Assembly (NCBI GenBank): GCA_020636195.1
Contig: JACJYH010000002.1
Span: 310,001-374,000 of the forward strand
Origin: Lewinellaceae bacterium
GTDB lineage: Bacteria; Bacteroidota; Bacteroidia; Chitinophagales; Saprospiraceae
Direction: 5' to 3'
DNA: 64,000 nucleotides
The notes under the pieces are model-generated. The model was not told the DNA's origin, ran no database searches, and was given only the letters and a program-made list of their open reading frames with translations. Of this stretch, positions 1 to 9,809 are shown one piece after another; the stretch's first letter is position 1; the number at the start of each line of letters is the position of its first letter. Both the position numbers and the translations under genes were made by a program.

Positions 1-485
1 AAAATATATTAACTGAAATAATGATTTGAAATAAAATATCCCACCGATCCGACCTGCTAAATGATAGACTTTCAAAATTGTATATTCAATTTTGCATATA
101 CAATTTGATTTCCTAAATATATTGAAATATGGGTTATTGGTGGTTAAAAGGAAAATTATGATGTTTCAAACACCCGAGAAGTAATATTCTTGTGGTAACT
201 TCAAAGAATTAAATTTTAACTGATTTTGGTTGTAAATAAAAAAGTGGAGAAAACGCTTTTTTCTTAAAATCTCAATTTTTATAATTCCATATTATTTTCT
301 TTTTTGAATTTTCGACCCAGGTAATGCAGAATTAGGGCTGGTATTATTTGATGCAGATTTCAGTAGAAGTTAGCATTAATACTCAAATAGCACGATAAAG
401 TCTGCATTCTTACAGCTAGGTATGTATTAATGTTAAATTAGAAAATGACAGATATAAACACAAGCGAGGATATTTTAAAAATTCA
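1..485. other. AT-rich non-coding stretch before the first gene
   Basis: No convincing gene is seen here. The stretch holds one perfect inverted repeat at 73-94 (8-base arms CAAAATTG/CAATTTTG, 6-base loop) with no T-tract after it, so it is a weak terminator candidate at best. A 20-codon frame at 445-507 ends in an ATGA overlap with the preferred start of the next gene. It could couple translation or be chance. Confidence 0.5.
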
Positions 486-503
486 ATGTCAAATACAGAT
501 CAA

Positions 504-3500
504 ATGAAAGCAAAAATTTTATTTATTTTAGTCTCACTGTTCTACACTCTGATGAGTTATGGCCAGATAACGGGAGTCGTATTTCGAGACTTCAATGCGA
601 ATGGATTAAAGGATGCTAATGAGCCCTTGGTAGCGGGTATAAATGTGACTGCCTACAGTTCGACAGGCGTATGTGGTACGGCAGTGACTACAGGAACTGG
701 AGCGACGAATTATTCATTAACAGGCTGTGGTACGGGGGCTGTTAGGATTGAATTTACGATACCAAGTACAGGTGCATGTAATTTAAGTAGTGCCATAGAC
801 TATACATCAGGAGGTGGAGCGTCCTATGGCAGTAGTGTTCAGTTTGCAAATGGTAATAGCAGCAACGTTAATTTTGCGATTAATGCTCCGGAGGATTATT
901 TTTTACCGGCTGAGAATCCTAGGTTGTATTTGCCATGTTACATCAATGGAGATCCGGCGAATTCAAATGTAGCTGCTGCGGATGCGTTTGTGGGTGTGAA
1001 TTTTGATGCTACAGGAGCAATTGACCATGTAGCTACAGCTGGAGAGATTGGTTCGACATGGGGTGTAGCCTATAGCAAGCAAGCGCAGAAGATATTTACT
1101 TCAGCGTTTTTGAAACGCCATGTGGGTTTAGGTCCTTTGGGTAGTGGAGGTATCTATATGATAGATCCGACGACAGGGAATGTGACGAATTGGTTAAATT
1201 TAGATGCATTGGGCATAGCGACTCGAGGAACGGGGAGTTATACAGGGCCTGGTCCATTGGGGCCGTTAGTACCATTCAGTCCGGTGATAGGTACGAATGC
1301 GGAGCGGGTCTTAGGCAACGGGATAGATCAGCCGAGTTATGATGCACCGGCATTTGCGCAGATAGGGAGATTATCGTTAGGGGATTTAGATATCTCTGAT
1401 GATGGACGTTACCTATTTGTGATGAACTTATACAATAAGACTGTATATAGAATAGATTTGGTAGATCCGGCCAATCCACAAGCACCCACGGCAGCGAATG
1501 TAAGTACGAGGATAACTTCATGGACAGTTCCTTCTCCGGGATGTGTGAATGGTCAACATCGTCCGTTTGGGTTGGAATTTGCGAGAGGCAACTTATTTGT
1601 AGGCTTGGTATGTAGTGGTGAGAGTGGAGGTGTTGCAGCAGACCTAGAGGCCTATATCTACCAAGTCACGAATTTTACAGCGGGGACGTATTCCACATTG
1701 TTCAGTATTCCATTGGATTATGACAAGGGCTGGGCATTTAGTTATTTTGGTGATCCAGTAGTAGCAGAGGCGAATCAAGGGTGGTTTCCCTGGACGGATA
1801 ATGTAGACGAGACGTTAGTGCAGTTTTATTATTTGTCACATCCACAACCGATATTATGTGATATCGTATTTGATGTAGATGGCTCATTGATCATGAGTTT
1901 CTTTGATAGGAATGGACATCAAAGTGGCTGGAATAATTATTCGCCGAATTCGACAAATCTAAGGCCGACGATAATAGGAGGGGATTTGTTAAGAGCGTAT
2001 TATAACCCGACAACATGTACGTATGAATTAGAGAGTAATGGTAAAGAGGGCCCATCGAGTCCGAAGCCAGCGACAGGAGGAGCCGGCAATAGCGAAGGTC
2101 CTGGAGGAGGAGAATTTTATTTTAGAGATTGTTTTGATTGTACAGCGGTTGGCTATCACCGAGAAACCACGCAAGGAGGAATAGCGATGGCATTAGGATC
2201 AGGAGAGACTGCAGTTCCAGTGATAGACCCACTGAATTATGATTCAGGTGGATTAACATGGTACAATAATACGACAGGATTAGATACAAAGGATTATGAA
2301 TTGTATCTTACGGGGAACACAGGAACCACACCACCATCAGGCACGTTTTCGAAGGCAAATGGCTTAGGGGACTTGGAGGTATCAGGTTCAGCATCACCGA
2401 TAGAGATAGGCAACCGAGTGTGGGTTGACACTGATGGCGATGGTATTCAAGATGCTGGTGAAGCTGCTCTCAGCGGAGTAACCGTGCAATTAGTAAAGAG
2501 CGGTACAGTGATCGCTACAGCGACGACGGATGCAACAGGGAACTATTACTTTAGCAATGGAGCAGGCACATCAACATCATCAGCGATATATAATATTACT
2601 CAATTGATGCCAAACATGCAATATATAGTGAGGATACCAAATGTACAGGGAGCAAGTAAGCAGAGTGCATTGGGAACGAACAATTTGACGATAGCCAATG
2701 CAGATGCTACAACGAATGGAGATTATAGAGACAGTGATGGATTACTAGTGGGAAATAACGCAGAAGTGACAGTATTGACGGCAGATATACCCATAGCAGG
2801 GGCCAATAACCATACCTTTGATTTTGGGTTCAGCACAATATCATGCACATTATCAGTGAGTTGTACACCTACTCCGCAAAGCAGTTGTAGCCCATTGAAT
2901 GGAGGAGCTAGTGTTGCAGTGACTGGAGGGCAGGGCGCTATCACCTATTTATGGAGCAGTGGCGAGACGACGAGCAGTATCAGTGGAAAAGCAGCTGGTA
3001 CGTACACAGTAACGGTGACAGATAGTATATTGGCAGGTTGTACAGCTACTTGTCAAGCAGTCATTGCTAGCACCACCACATTGCCGACAGCAACCTGCAG
3101 TAAAGTGGACAATACCAATTGTGCAACTCCTAATGGTAGTGCGAGTGTGGTAACAGATGGAAATCAGATACTTTGGTCGAATGGTGGTACCACGGCCACA
3201 ATCAATAATTTGACAGCAGGCACCTATACAGTGACGGTAACGAATACGACCACAGGATGTACAAACACTTGTCAGGCAGTGGTTGCAGATGCGACAGTCA
3301 ATCCTACATGTAGTATAACAGTGAATAGCCAACCAAGCTGTGCTACTCTCAATGGTGGCTCAGTCACAGTAGTGCCAAGTCCTGCAGGGACATACACATA
3401 TGTATGGAGTGAAGGTTCCACAACTGCGACAGTAAATAATCTCACCGGTGGTACATATATGGTCACAGTTACAAATACAACCACAAATTGTACTGGTGTT

Positions 3501-4544
3501 TGCACCCAAACATTAGACACACCTACGGGCTGCTGTCCGACATTTAACGATACGCAAGGAGATCAAGAAATATGCGAAACAACATGTATCCAATACAGTT
3601 TTGAAACGGATTCGCCCGATCCTATTGATTTGGTCTATTTTACAAGCCCTGCAAGCGATCCGTATGTGGGAGGAACCTATTTTAGAACGCTTAATCCAAT
3701 GCCATCTGGTGGGGGAGGATACATTGTTCTTTTGGAATTTGGTTTACCGGGCGTACCATTCGATGTAGCACCGGGTACGTACTACATGTATGGAATTTTG
3801 ACAAATACTCCAACCGATCCTTCATGTAGGCCTAGCGTATTGAGCGTAATTGTAGTAGATCCATTACCTCAACCAACTCTTCAAACAATATGTACACCAT
3901 ATCCTGATAGTGTGGACTTACAAATTACAATTCCTTTATCCGGACAATTCGATGTGAATATCACAAGCGGCAATCTAAGTGTAAATCAATTGAGTTGTGG
4001 TCTTTTAGATGGTGGGGGCGATATCATTATTCCACAAGGAATTGTTACATTAAATGGAAATACAGCCTATACCATCAGATTACCATATTATGCTCAATAT
4101 TATGTTAGAACTGAAGACGTTGCAACTAATTGTCATACTTTGAACACTGTTGATGCCCCAGCATCATGCTGTGAAATCAACGGCGTCACCATTCAGAGTA
4201 TAGAATGTATTGATAACGGTACTCCCGGTTTGAGGACAGATAACAAATTAAGATTTTATGCTATGGTCATAAATACCAATGCACTTTTATCAACCTATAA
4301 TGTTACTGTCAATGGAGGAACAACAATAACTCCAAACACAAATGTGGCATATGGATTTACACAATTTACTTTAGGTCCAGGATCAGCAGGTGGTGGAACC
4401 ACATTCACAGTTACTGTCACAGATAGTTTAACGCCTGGATGTACTCAAACCTTCCAAATTATTGATCCAGGCACATGTGAGCCTGCGACACAATGTCCAA
4501 CACCGGAATGTGGTAGTGCTACCATACAAGTGAATGGTAATTAA
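504..4544 (+). CDS. Large secreted SdrD_B / SprB-repeat surface protein
   Basis: Probably a secreted or cell-surface adhesin-like protein; no enzymatic role is visible. I place the start at 504, not at the in-frame ATG at 486, because 504 directly opens a classical signal peptide (MKAKILFILV...) ending near SYGQ. Residues below count from 486. An SdrD_B-like domain (ITGVVFRDFNANGLKDANEP) follows the signal at about 28-100. Next comes a roughly 500-residue beta-rich region, then a second SdrD_B domain (RVWVDTDGDGIQDAGE) at about 640-780. Three SprB-type repeats at about 793-1012 share WS.G.TT....L.AGTYTVTVT. A Cys-rich tail ends in ECGSATIQVNGN. No type IX C-terminal sorting domain is recognisable, which is odd because such proteins usually carry one. 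The first 2.9 kb is visibly richer in G+C codons than the last 1 kb. The nearest downstream genes are a regulator and a sensor kinase. Confidence 0.85.
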   Translation: MKAKILFILVSLFYTLMSYGQITGVVFRDFNANGLKDANEPLVAGINVTAYSSTGVCGTAVTTGTGATNYSLTGCGTGAVRIEFTIPSTGACNLSSAIDYTSGGGASYGSSVQFANGNSSNVNFAINAPEDYFLPAENPRLYLPCYINGDPANSNVAAADAFVGVNFDATGAIDHVATAGEIGSTWGVAYSKQAQKIFTSAFLKRHVGLGPLGSGGIYMIDPTTGNVTNWLNLDALGIATRGTGSYTGPGPLGPLVPFSPVIGTNAERVLGNGIDQPSYDAPAFAQIGRLSLGDLDISDDGRYLFVMNLYNKTVYRIDLVDPANPQAPTAANVSTRITSWTVPSPGCVNGQHRPFGLEFARGNLFVGLVCSGESGGVAADLEAYIYQVTNFTAGTYSTLFSIPLDYDKGWAFSYFGDPVVAEANQGWFPWTDNVDETLVQFYYLSHPQPILCDIVFDVDGSLIMSFFDRNGHQSGWNNYSPNSTNLRPTIIGGDLLRAYYNPTTCTYELESNGKEGPSSPKPATGGAGNSEGPGGGEFYFRDCFDCTAVGYHRETTQGGIAMALGSGETAVPVIDPLNYDSGGLTWYNNTTGLDTKDYELYLTGNTGTTPPSGTFSKANGLGDLEVSGSASPIEIGNRVWVDTDGDGIQDAGEAALSGVTVQLVKSGTVIATATTDATGNYYFSNGAGTSTSSAIYNITQLMPNMQYIVRIPNVQGASKQSALGTNNLTIANADATTNGDYRDSDGLLVGNNAEVTVLTADIPIAGANNHTFDFGFSTISCTLSVSCTPTPQSSCSPLNGGASVAVTGGQGAITYLWSSGETTSSISGKAAGTYTVTVTDSILAGCTATCQAVIASTTTLPTATCSKVDNTNCATPNGSASVVTDGNQILWSNGGTTATINNLTAGTYTVTVTNTTTGCTNTCQAVVADATVNPTCSITVNSQPSCATLNGGSVTVVPSPAGTYTYVWSEGSTTATVNNLTGGTYMVTVTNTTTNCTGVCTQTLDTPTGCCPTFNDTQGDQEICETTCIQYSFETDSPDPIDLVYFTSPASDPYVGGTYFRTLNPMPSGGGGYIVLLEFGLPGVPFDVAPGTYYMYGILTNTPTDPSCRPSVLSVIVVDPLPQPTLQTICTPYPDSVDLQITIPLSGQFDVNITSGNLSVNQLSCGLLDGGGDIIIPQGIVTLNGNTAYTIRLPYYAQYYVRTEDVATNCHTLNTVDAPASCCEINGVTIQSIECIDNGTPGLRTDNKLRFYAMVINTNALLSTYNVTVNGGTTITPNTNVAYGFTQFTLGPGSAGGGTTFTVTVTDSLTPGCTQTFQIIDPGTCEPATQCPTPECGSATIQVNGN

Positions 4545-5296
4545 TTTAGGAGGTTGCTAGGTTAGGTTAATGAATTATTTATAGTTTGAATGCGGATTTG
4601 TTATGATATTATGTTGCCATACAAATCCGCAACTTCAAAAAAGAATAACGCTTTCATATTTAGGGGGGTTGTCCAAAGGGATAACCTCCTTATTTAAAAG
4701 TTTCAATAGATTGTTTTTTAAATATTATTTATTGATGATGAAAATATATCTGTTTAACAAAGTTAACATCTAACTGGATTTTGATAATGGGCAGTGATAT
4801 TTAATAGGACATTAAATGTTACTAAAGCAATAATTCGTCACTTCAATCAAGGATATTCTAATTTGGGAATTATGAGATTGGGTTTAAATAGGAGTATAAC
4901 TGATCTAAATCTTGAAACAGTTAATGAGGACAGATAGAGTGCTTTGAAACCATTAGGAATATTTTGTCATATAATTTTATAAAAGAATAGATTTTTAAAT
5001 TTTACTTGATAGATTAATTGGCTGGTTAACTTTTAGATGTTTGGTTAATTTATTAATATTTTAGTAAAAGATACCATTTATAAATCTAATGTAATCAAAA
5101 CTTAAAACATAAGATTCAATCACGATGTGTATTTAAATATTTTGGGCAAATGTGGTGCTGAATGGTAAAAATGAATGTATTTGCAGAATGTACCTAAAAT
5201 CAAGCAGATTATACTAATATTTTGGAATAAAGAAGACAGATTATTTAAAAACGCCTTAGATTTGTTATGATTTTGGGTGATTAATGATTTCTTGGG
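4545..5296. other. 750-base non-coding gap
   Basis: I see no gene on either strand: all frames are cut by stops. The gap holds a terminator-like hairpin at 4662-4691. The phrase GATTTGTTATGAT occurs twice, near 4594 and 5264. It could contain the decayed 3' end of the surface-protein gene, but no frame clearly continues that protein. Confidence 0.5.
4662..4691 (+). terminator. Hairpin after the surface-protein gene
   Basis: Arms at 4662-4674 and 4679-4691 can form a 13-pair stem including three G-U pairs, with a 4-base loop. The following T-tract is weak (TTATTTAAAAG). It lies about 120 bases past the stop codon, so it is a plausible but imperfect intrinsic terminator. Confidence 0.45.
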
Positions 5297-5992
5297 ATGA
5301 AAATTGTAATAATTGAAGATGATTCAGCTTACGCTGATGAATTGAGTAACATGCTTAAGGATTTGGGACATGATGTATTGTCTGTTGTCTCGAATTATAT
5401 GGATGGTGTTTTTCAAATTCGAGAACTAAAACCTGAGTTAGTCATTGCTGACGTCCACCTTAAAGGAGCAAAGGATGGAATTGATGTGGTCAAAGATGTT
5501 TCTTATTTAGGTATTCCTACAATTTTTATATCCATTGATGATAGTAAAATAAATTATGAACAATCCCAAAAATTAGGTTTTTATCATTTTTTAATCAAGC
5601 CGTTTCATAAATTTACTCTTGCCAGTATTTTAAGACTCATTCAGAAAGAACAAGTTGAAAAGCAACTTAGCAAGGTTTATACGTTTAAATATGGCTCCAA
5701 AGTAGCAAAAATTGTATTTGAAGATATTAAGTGGTTTGAATCAGAGAGAAATTACACTTCTATTATTACAAAAAGTAAGAAAATAGTTTTACGAATGTCG
5801 TTTGCTCATTTACTGATGCTTTTTGATGAAGATTCTGTCATTAGAATTCATAAAAGTTTTGCTATTCCTATGTTTCAATTGGGTAAAGTTGATTTTGCAA
5901 AAAACTTAATAGAAGTAGAAGGAATTGAGCTACCAATGGGACGCTCCTTTAAAAAGGACATACGATTGCGTCTGGATACAATGATTTCATAA
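5297..5992 (+). CDS. LytTR-family response regulator
   Basis: A two-component response regulator of 231 residues that should bind DNA after phosphorylation. The receiver domain spans about residues 1-115: acidic pocket E7-D8-D9, phospho-acceptor D52 in IADVHL, conserved Ser79, and Lys101 in IKPF. A LytTR DNA-binding domain follows at about 127-230, with the typical FESERNYTSI and RIHKSFAIP segments. The sensor kinase gene starts 136 bases downstream on the same strand, so the two probably form one signalling pair. Target genes are not evident; the adjacent surface-protein gene is one candidate. No Shine-Dalgarno sequence precedes the start, as for most genes here. Confidence 0.9.
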   Translation: MKIVIIEDDSAYADELSNMLKDLGHDVLSVVSNYMDGVFQIRELKPELVIADVHLKGAKDGIDVVKDVSYLGIPTIFISIDDSKINYEQSQKLGFYHFLIKPFHKFTLASILRLIQKEQVEKQLSKVYTFKYGSKVAKIVFEDIKWFESERNYTSIITKSKKIVLRMSFAHLLMLFDEDSVIRIHKSFAIPMFQLGKVDFAKNLIEVEGIELPMGRSFKKDIRLRLDTMIS

Positions 5993-6128
5993 AATTTCAT
6001 CTTTTGTAGAATTATTTTGAGTTAATTCATTGAAATAGTAATTTGAAATTGTATTTAAGCATTCAATTTATTTATAATTTACAATTAACTTAAAAGTTTT
6101 CCTTCAATTAATTTGCGACTTTTTTGGT

Positions 6129-7952
6129 ATGAATAGAATATCAATTTGGCTAGTCATTGGAATATTGTGTATAATGCATTCTGGATTTATTATAGCCCAA
6201 TCCACAAATTTAGACTCATTAGAAAATCTTTATCAGAAAGGTATTTCAAATGATAGTATCCGCATCAATGTTTTATCTGATATTTGCTTCAACTACGTAA
6301 CTACGGATTATTCTAAAATGACTCCATATTTAGACACACTTAATTCTCTGGAAGAGAAAATTTATGGTAAAGATAAGTTTTTTAAGGTACAAATTTTAAT
6401 GGGTTATTTTAACAAGGCAATTGGCAATTTTGATAAAGCTTTCATACATTTTGAAAATGCAATGAAAATTTATGAAGAGAATAATGATACTCTAAACATG
6501 ATTAGATCCTTGTATCGTTTAGGAGAGTTAAAGAATAATACACATAATGCTTTCCAGAAAGCACAAACAAATGTATCATATTATCTAAAAGCTCTAAATC
6601 TGCTGAAATACTATAAAAATAATGAGCAAGAAATTTTATTGTTAAATGGATATGCCTCCGCTTTGCTTAATGAAGGCAAACTGGATAGCGCATTTCAATT
6701 TCTCCTAAAATCTAGAGTACTCTATGATTCTACTGATTTTCCTAGGAAAAAACGGAGTTTTGGATTTTTCAATTATCATATGGGTAGATATTTTTATGAT
6801 AAAAGTGACCTGCCCACTGCAAATCAGTACCTCACTAAATCGTACAATATTGCTAAAGAACTGAATGCAGAAGATTTACTAATTGAAGATAATTACTATC
6901 TAGGTGAATTGTATCGCAAATTAGGTTTTTTTGAAAAAGCGGAGCAATACTTTTTAGATAATTTAGAACTACAAGGTAAGAGAGGAGTGCAATGGAAGAG
7001 AAAAGCCTATATGGATCTTATGGATTTCTATTCTTTAACGAATAATTTGACCAAATTATCTCAATTTTATAAAATCTCAAGACCTATATTGGATTCAACT
7101 ATGCTGGATATTGCTGAACAAAGTTTTGCCGAGTATGAAACTAAATATAAGTTGAACGAAACGCTTTTGGAGAATAAAATACTGAATAATAAAAATGAAT
7201 TTCAATCCCAAAATTTAATATTGACACTCATCATTGCTGCACTACTTTTTATTATTATAAGTTTGATTATTTTATATTTATGGTATAAAATTAGTGCGTA
7301 TTCAAAGAAACTTGCACTTTCCAATAATTACAAGGATAAAATACTTTCCATTTTAGGTCACGATATGAGATCTCCTTTGCTGGCTCAAGTCCATGCTCTC
7401 CAAAGACTTACTTCTGAAATCGTATGCATAGATGAAAAAAGAATACATGAGTTATATCTTTCAACGCTTAGTGTCTATAAAATTAGTGACAATGTGTACA
7501 ATTGGATTAAAAACTCAAAGGGCATCCTGGTAAAAAATCAAACCTGCCAAATAATCCATGAAATTCTTTTGGTTTTGGAGCAGTATGAATCTATCATCTC
7601 TTGCAGAAAGATAAAGGTGAGTAAGAATTTTTCTTATGATGCTGATATTTTGATTAAAGGGGATAGATTAGGAGTTCAAGCAATCATTCGCAACATCATA
7701 GATAATGCCACCAAATACAATAAAGAAGGTGGCGAAATATCTATCTCCTTACAACATATTAACCAAGAGCTCCAATTGACAATATTTAACACGACTGAAA
7801 ATGCTGAAATACAAAAGGATAACTTCCTGGGAAAGAGTGGAATAGGTTACTCCTTGATTAGTGACATTTTGTTTCATATAGGTGGCCACATCAATTTTTT
7901 TGGTAATGTTGAAAACGGATTTGAGACAATAGTTGATTTTAAAAAACTTTAG
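6129..7952 (+). CDS. TPR-containing membrane sensor histidine kinase
   Basis: A 607-residue sensor kinase. It has an N-terminal signal peptide (to about residue 24) and a periplasmic tetratricopeptide-rich region at about 60-330 (for example AIGNFDKAFIHFENAMKIYE). A short helix leads into one transmembrane segment at about 360-385 (LILTLIIAALLFIIISLIIL). The cytoplasmic kinase part has an H-box ILGHDMRSPLL with phospho-acceptor His411 and an N-box IIRNIIDNATKYN near 520. The usual D-x-G-x-G G1 box is replaced by IFNTTENAEI, which resembles the N-T-G form of LytS-type kinases; GKSGIGYSL provides the later glycine-rich box. The likely partner is the LytTR regulator just upstream. TPR kinases of this layout are frequent in Bacteroidota; the ligand is unknown. 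Confidence 0.9.
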   Translation: MNRISIWLVIGILCIMHSGFIIAQSTNLDSLENLYQKGISNDSIRINVLSDICFNYVTTDYSKMTPYLDTLNSLEEKIYGKDKFFKVQILMGYFNKAIGNFDKAFIHFENAMKIYEENNDTLNMIRSLYRLGELKNNTHNAFQKAQTNVSYYLKALNLLKYYKNNEQEILLLNGYASALLNEGKLDSAFQFLLKSRVLYDSTDFPRKKRSFGFFNYHMGRYFYDKSDLPTANQYLTKSYNIAKELNAEDLLIEDNYYLGELYRKLGFFEKAEQYFLDNLELQGKRGVQWKRKAYMDLMDFYSLTNNLTKLSQFYKISRPILDSTMLDIAEQSFAEYETKYKLNETLLENKILNNKNEFQSQNLILTLIIAALLFIIISLIILYLWYKISAYSKKLALSNNYKDKILSILGHDMRSPLLAQVHALQRLTSEIVCIDEKRIHELYLSTLSVYKISDNVYNWIKNSKGILVKNQTCQIIHEILLVLEQYESIISCRKIKVSKNFSYDADILIKGDRLGVQAIIRNIIDNATKYNKEGGEISISLQHINQELQLTIFNTTENAEIQKDNFLGKSGIGYSLISDILFHIGGHINFFGNVENGFETIVDFKKL

Positions 7953-8132
7953 ACAAGAATTAAAAATTAGCTGATTTGTATCAAAATTCTGCCTTTTTGT
8001 ATGTGCCAAGCATAAAATATGTTATGTGATTTTTATTGATCATTCACCAAATTGGATGTCAAGGTGCAGTTGATAAATCTAATTATTTTAACAACTTCAG
8101 AAACAAAGCGCTTCACATAAAGGATTTAACTG

Positions 8133-8140
8133 TATTTTTG
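8133..8140 (+). promoter_or_regulatory. -7 box of the recN promoter
   Basis: TATTTTTG matches the Bacteroidota -7 consensus TAnnTTTG. Its last base is only 4 bases before the recN ATG, so transcription would start at or next to the start codon, giving a leaderless or nearly leaderless mRNA. A clear TTTG -33 box is not visible at the usual distance. Confidence 0.5.
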
Positions 8141-8144
8141 CGCC

Positions 8145-9809
8145 ATGTTGAAGCACATCCAAATTCAAAATTATGCCATTATTGAGAGTTTAGAAATAAA
8201 CTTTCCAGAAGGCATGACCGTCATTACAGGAGAAACCGGAGCAGGAAAATCTATTCTTTTAGGTGCCCTAGGCCTTGTGATGGGTAAAAGAGCGGATAGT
8301 AAAGTGTTGTTCGACATGAATTCAAAATGTATGATCGAAGCTGTTTTCGATATTTCAGAATATCAATTATCAGATTGGTTTGAAGAATACGACTTAGATT
8401 ATCACAGTGAATTATTAGTGCGCCGAGAAATTTCTACATCAGGAAAAAGTAGGGCATTTGTAAATGATACGCCGGTTACTTTGGACGTCCTTCAAAGCCT
8501 TACAGACGAACTTATTGATATTCATCAACAATTCGATATATTAAACATTCAAAAACCTTCCATTCAAGTCGAAATTTTAGATGCTCTAGCTGGCAATAAA
8601 GTTGAAGTTGCTGAATATAAAAAGCTCTTTAAAAAATACCGCAACCTTCAGCTGACCTACAATGAATTGCTTTTGGAAGAAGATAAAAATGCGGCTGAAA
8701 TACAATTATTAAAGTTCAATTTTGAAGAAATAGAGCAGGCAAATTTGAAGGCCGGAGAACTGATATCTCTTGAGCAAGATTTGAAACGATTACAAGCAGG
8801 TGAAGAAATCAAAAAGACATCAGAAGAAATCGTTAATGGTCTGGAAAATTCCGAAAATTCACTTTCTGATCAATTACAATCGTTCTTGAATGCCTTGACG
8901 TCTATTCGCAATGTGGATAATGATTTAGAAACTATATACCAGCGATTATATTCTATAAGAGAAGAAATTATGGATATAAGTCGGACTGCCTCACATATTT
9001 CTGACTCAGTTGAGTTCGATGATGAATTGATCTACAACATTTCCCAAAGGGTAAATACTATTAATAGGTTATTAAATAAATACAAAGTAATTTCAGATGA
9101 TGAACTTCTTGCCATTCAGGAAGATTTTAAAAGTAAATTAGGTAGTTATTCAAGTTTGAGGGAGAATTTGTATAGTACAAAACAAGAAATAGATGCACTC
9201 GAAATAAAATTAAGAAAAGCCGCAATAGAGATTGGTGAAAAAAGGAAATCTGTAATTCCCAAATTTGAAGATGAAGTCCAAGAACTTTTGATTGAACTAG
9301 CAATGCCCAATGCAAAATTAAAGGTTGAGATGGTGGATTTGGAAGAGCTATCACCTACAGGTTTGCAATCTATCCAGTTTTTGTTTTCTGCAAATAAAGG
9401 AAACCCTCTTTTGCCAATAAAAGATGTTGCATCAGGGGGAGAAATTTCACGTCTAACCTTGGTAATAAAGTCACTTTCATCTGCGGCTATGACGCTACCT
9501 ACACTGATCTTTGATGAAATTGATACAGGAATTTCAGGGGATGTGGCATTAAAAATGGGTGCTATTCTTTCCCAAATGGCAAAGAAACACCAATTAATCA
9601 CTATAACACACAGCCCTCAAATCGCATCCAAAGGCTTGAATCATTTATACGTGTTTAAAAAAGACACAAAAGATAGAACCTTGACCTCCCTCAAAACTTT
9701 GAAACAAGATGAGAGAGTTTTTGAAATAGGAAAAATGCTGAGTGGCGACCCACCTACCCAAGGTGCTATCTTGAATGCAAAGGAGTTGCTTGATGCAGTC
9801 ACAAGATGA
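8145..9809 (+). CDS. recN: DNA repair protein RecN
   Basis: SMC-like ATPase acting in double-strand-break repair, 554 residues, the normal family length. Walker A GETGAGKS sits at residues 30-37. A coiled-coil region occupies the middle (about 150-370). The ABC signature SGGEISR and Walker B LIFDEIDTGISG lie in the C-terminal head, followed by the ITHSPQIAS switch. The N-terminus MLKHIQIQNYAIIESLEI is typical for RecN and supports this start. The gene has its own -7 box immediately upstream and overlaps the next gene by 4 bases (ATGA), so the transporter downstream is probably co-translated. Confidence 0.97.
   Translation: MLKHIQIQNYAIIESLEINFPEGMTVITGETGAGKSILLGALGLVMGKRADSKVLFDMNSKCMIEAVFDISEYQLSDWFEEYDLDYHSELLVRREISTSGKSRAFVNDTPVTLDVLQSLTDELIDIHQQFDILNIQKPSIQVEILDALAGNKVEVAEYKKLFKKYRNLQLTYNELLLEEDKNAAEIQLLKFNFEEIEQANLKAGELISLEQDLKRLQAGEEIKKTSEEIVNGLENSENSLSDQLQSFLNALTSIRNVDNDLETIYQRLYSIREEIMDISRTASHISDSVEFDDELIYNISQRVNTINRLLNKYKVISDDELLAIQEDFKSKLGSYSSLRENLYSTKQEIDALEIKLRKAAIEIGEKRKSVIPKFEDEVQELLIELAMPNAKLKVEMVDLEELSPTGLQSIQFLFSANKGNPLLPIKDVASGGEISRLTLVIKSLSSAAMTLPTLIFDEIDTGISGDVALKMGAILSQMAKKHQLITITHSPQIASKGLNHLYVFKKDTKDRTLTSLKTLKQDERVFEIGKMLSGDPPTQGAILNAKELLDAVTR

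Noticed and set aside
73..94. Perfect 8-base inverted repeat before the first gene
   Set aside because: No T-tract follows on either strand and no gene end is visible, so it is not called as a terminator.
4545..5296. tmRNA, RNase P RNA or other structured RNA in the long gap
   Set aside because: None of the conserved core motifs of these RNAs is present.
9146..9601. 151-codon minus-strand frame across recN
   Set aside because: It is a shadow of the recN coding strand with no family match; the sense frame is a well-conserved gene.
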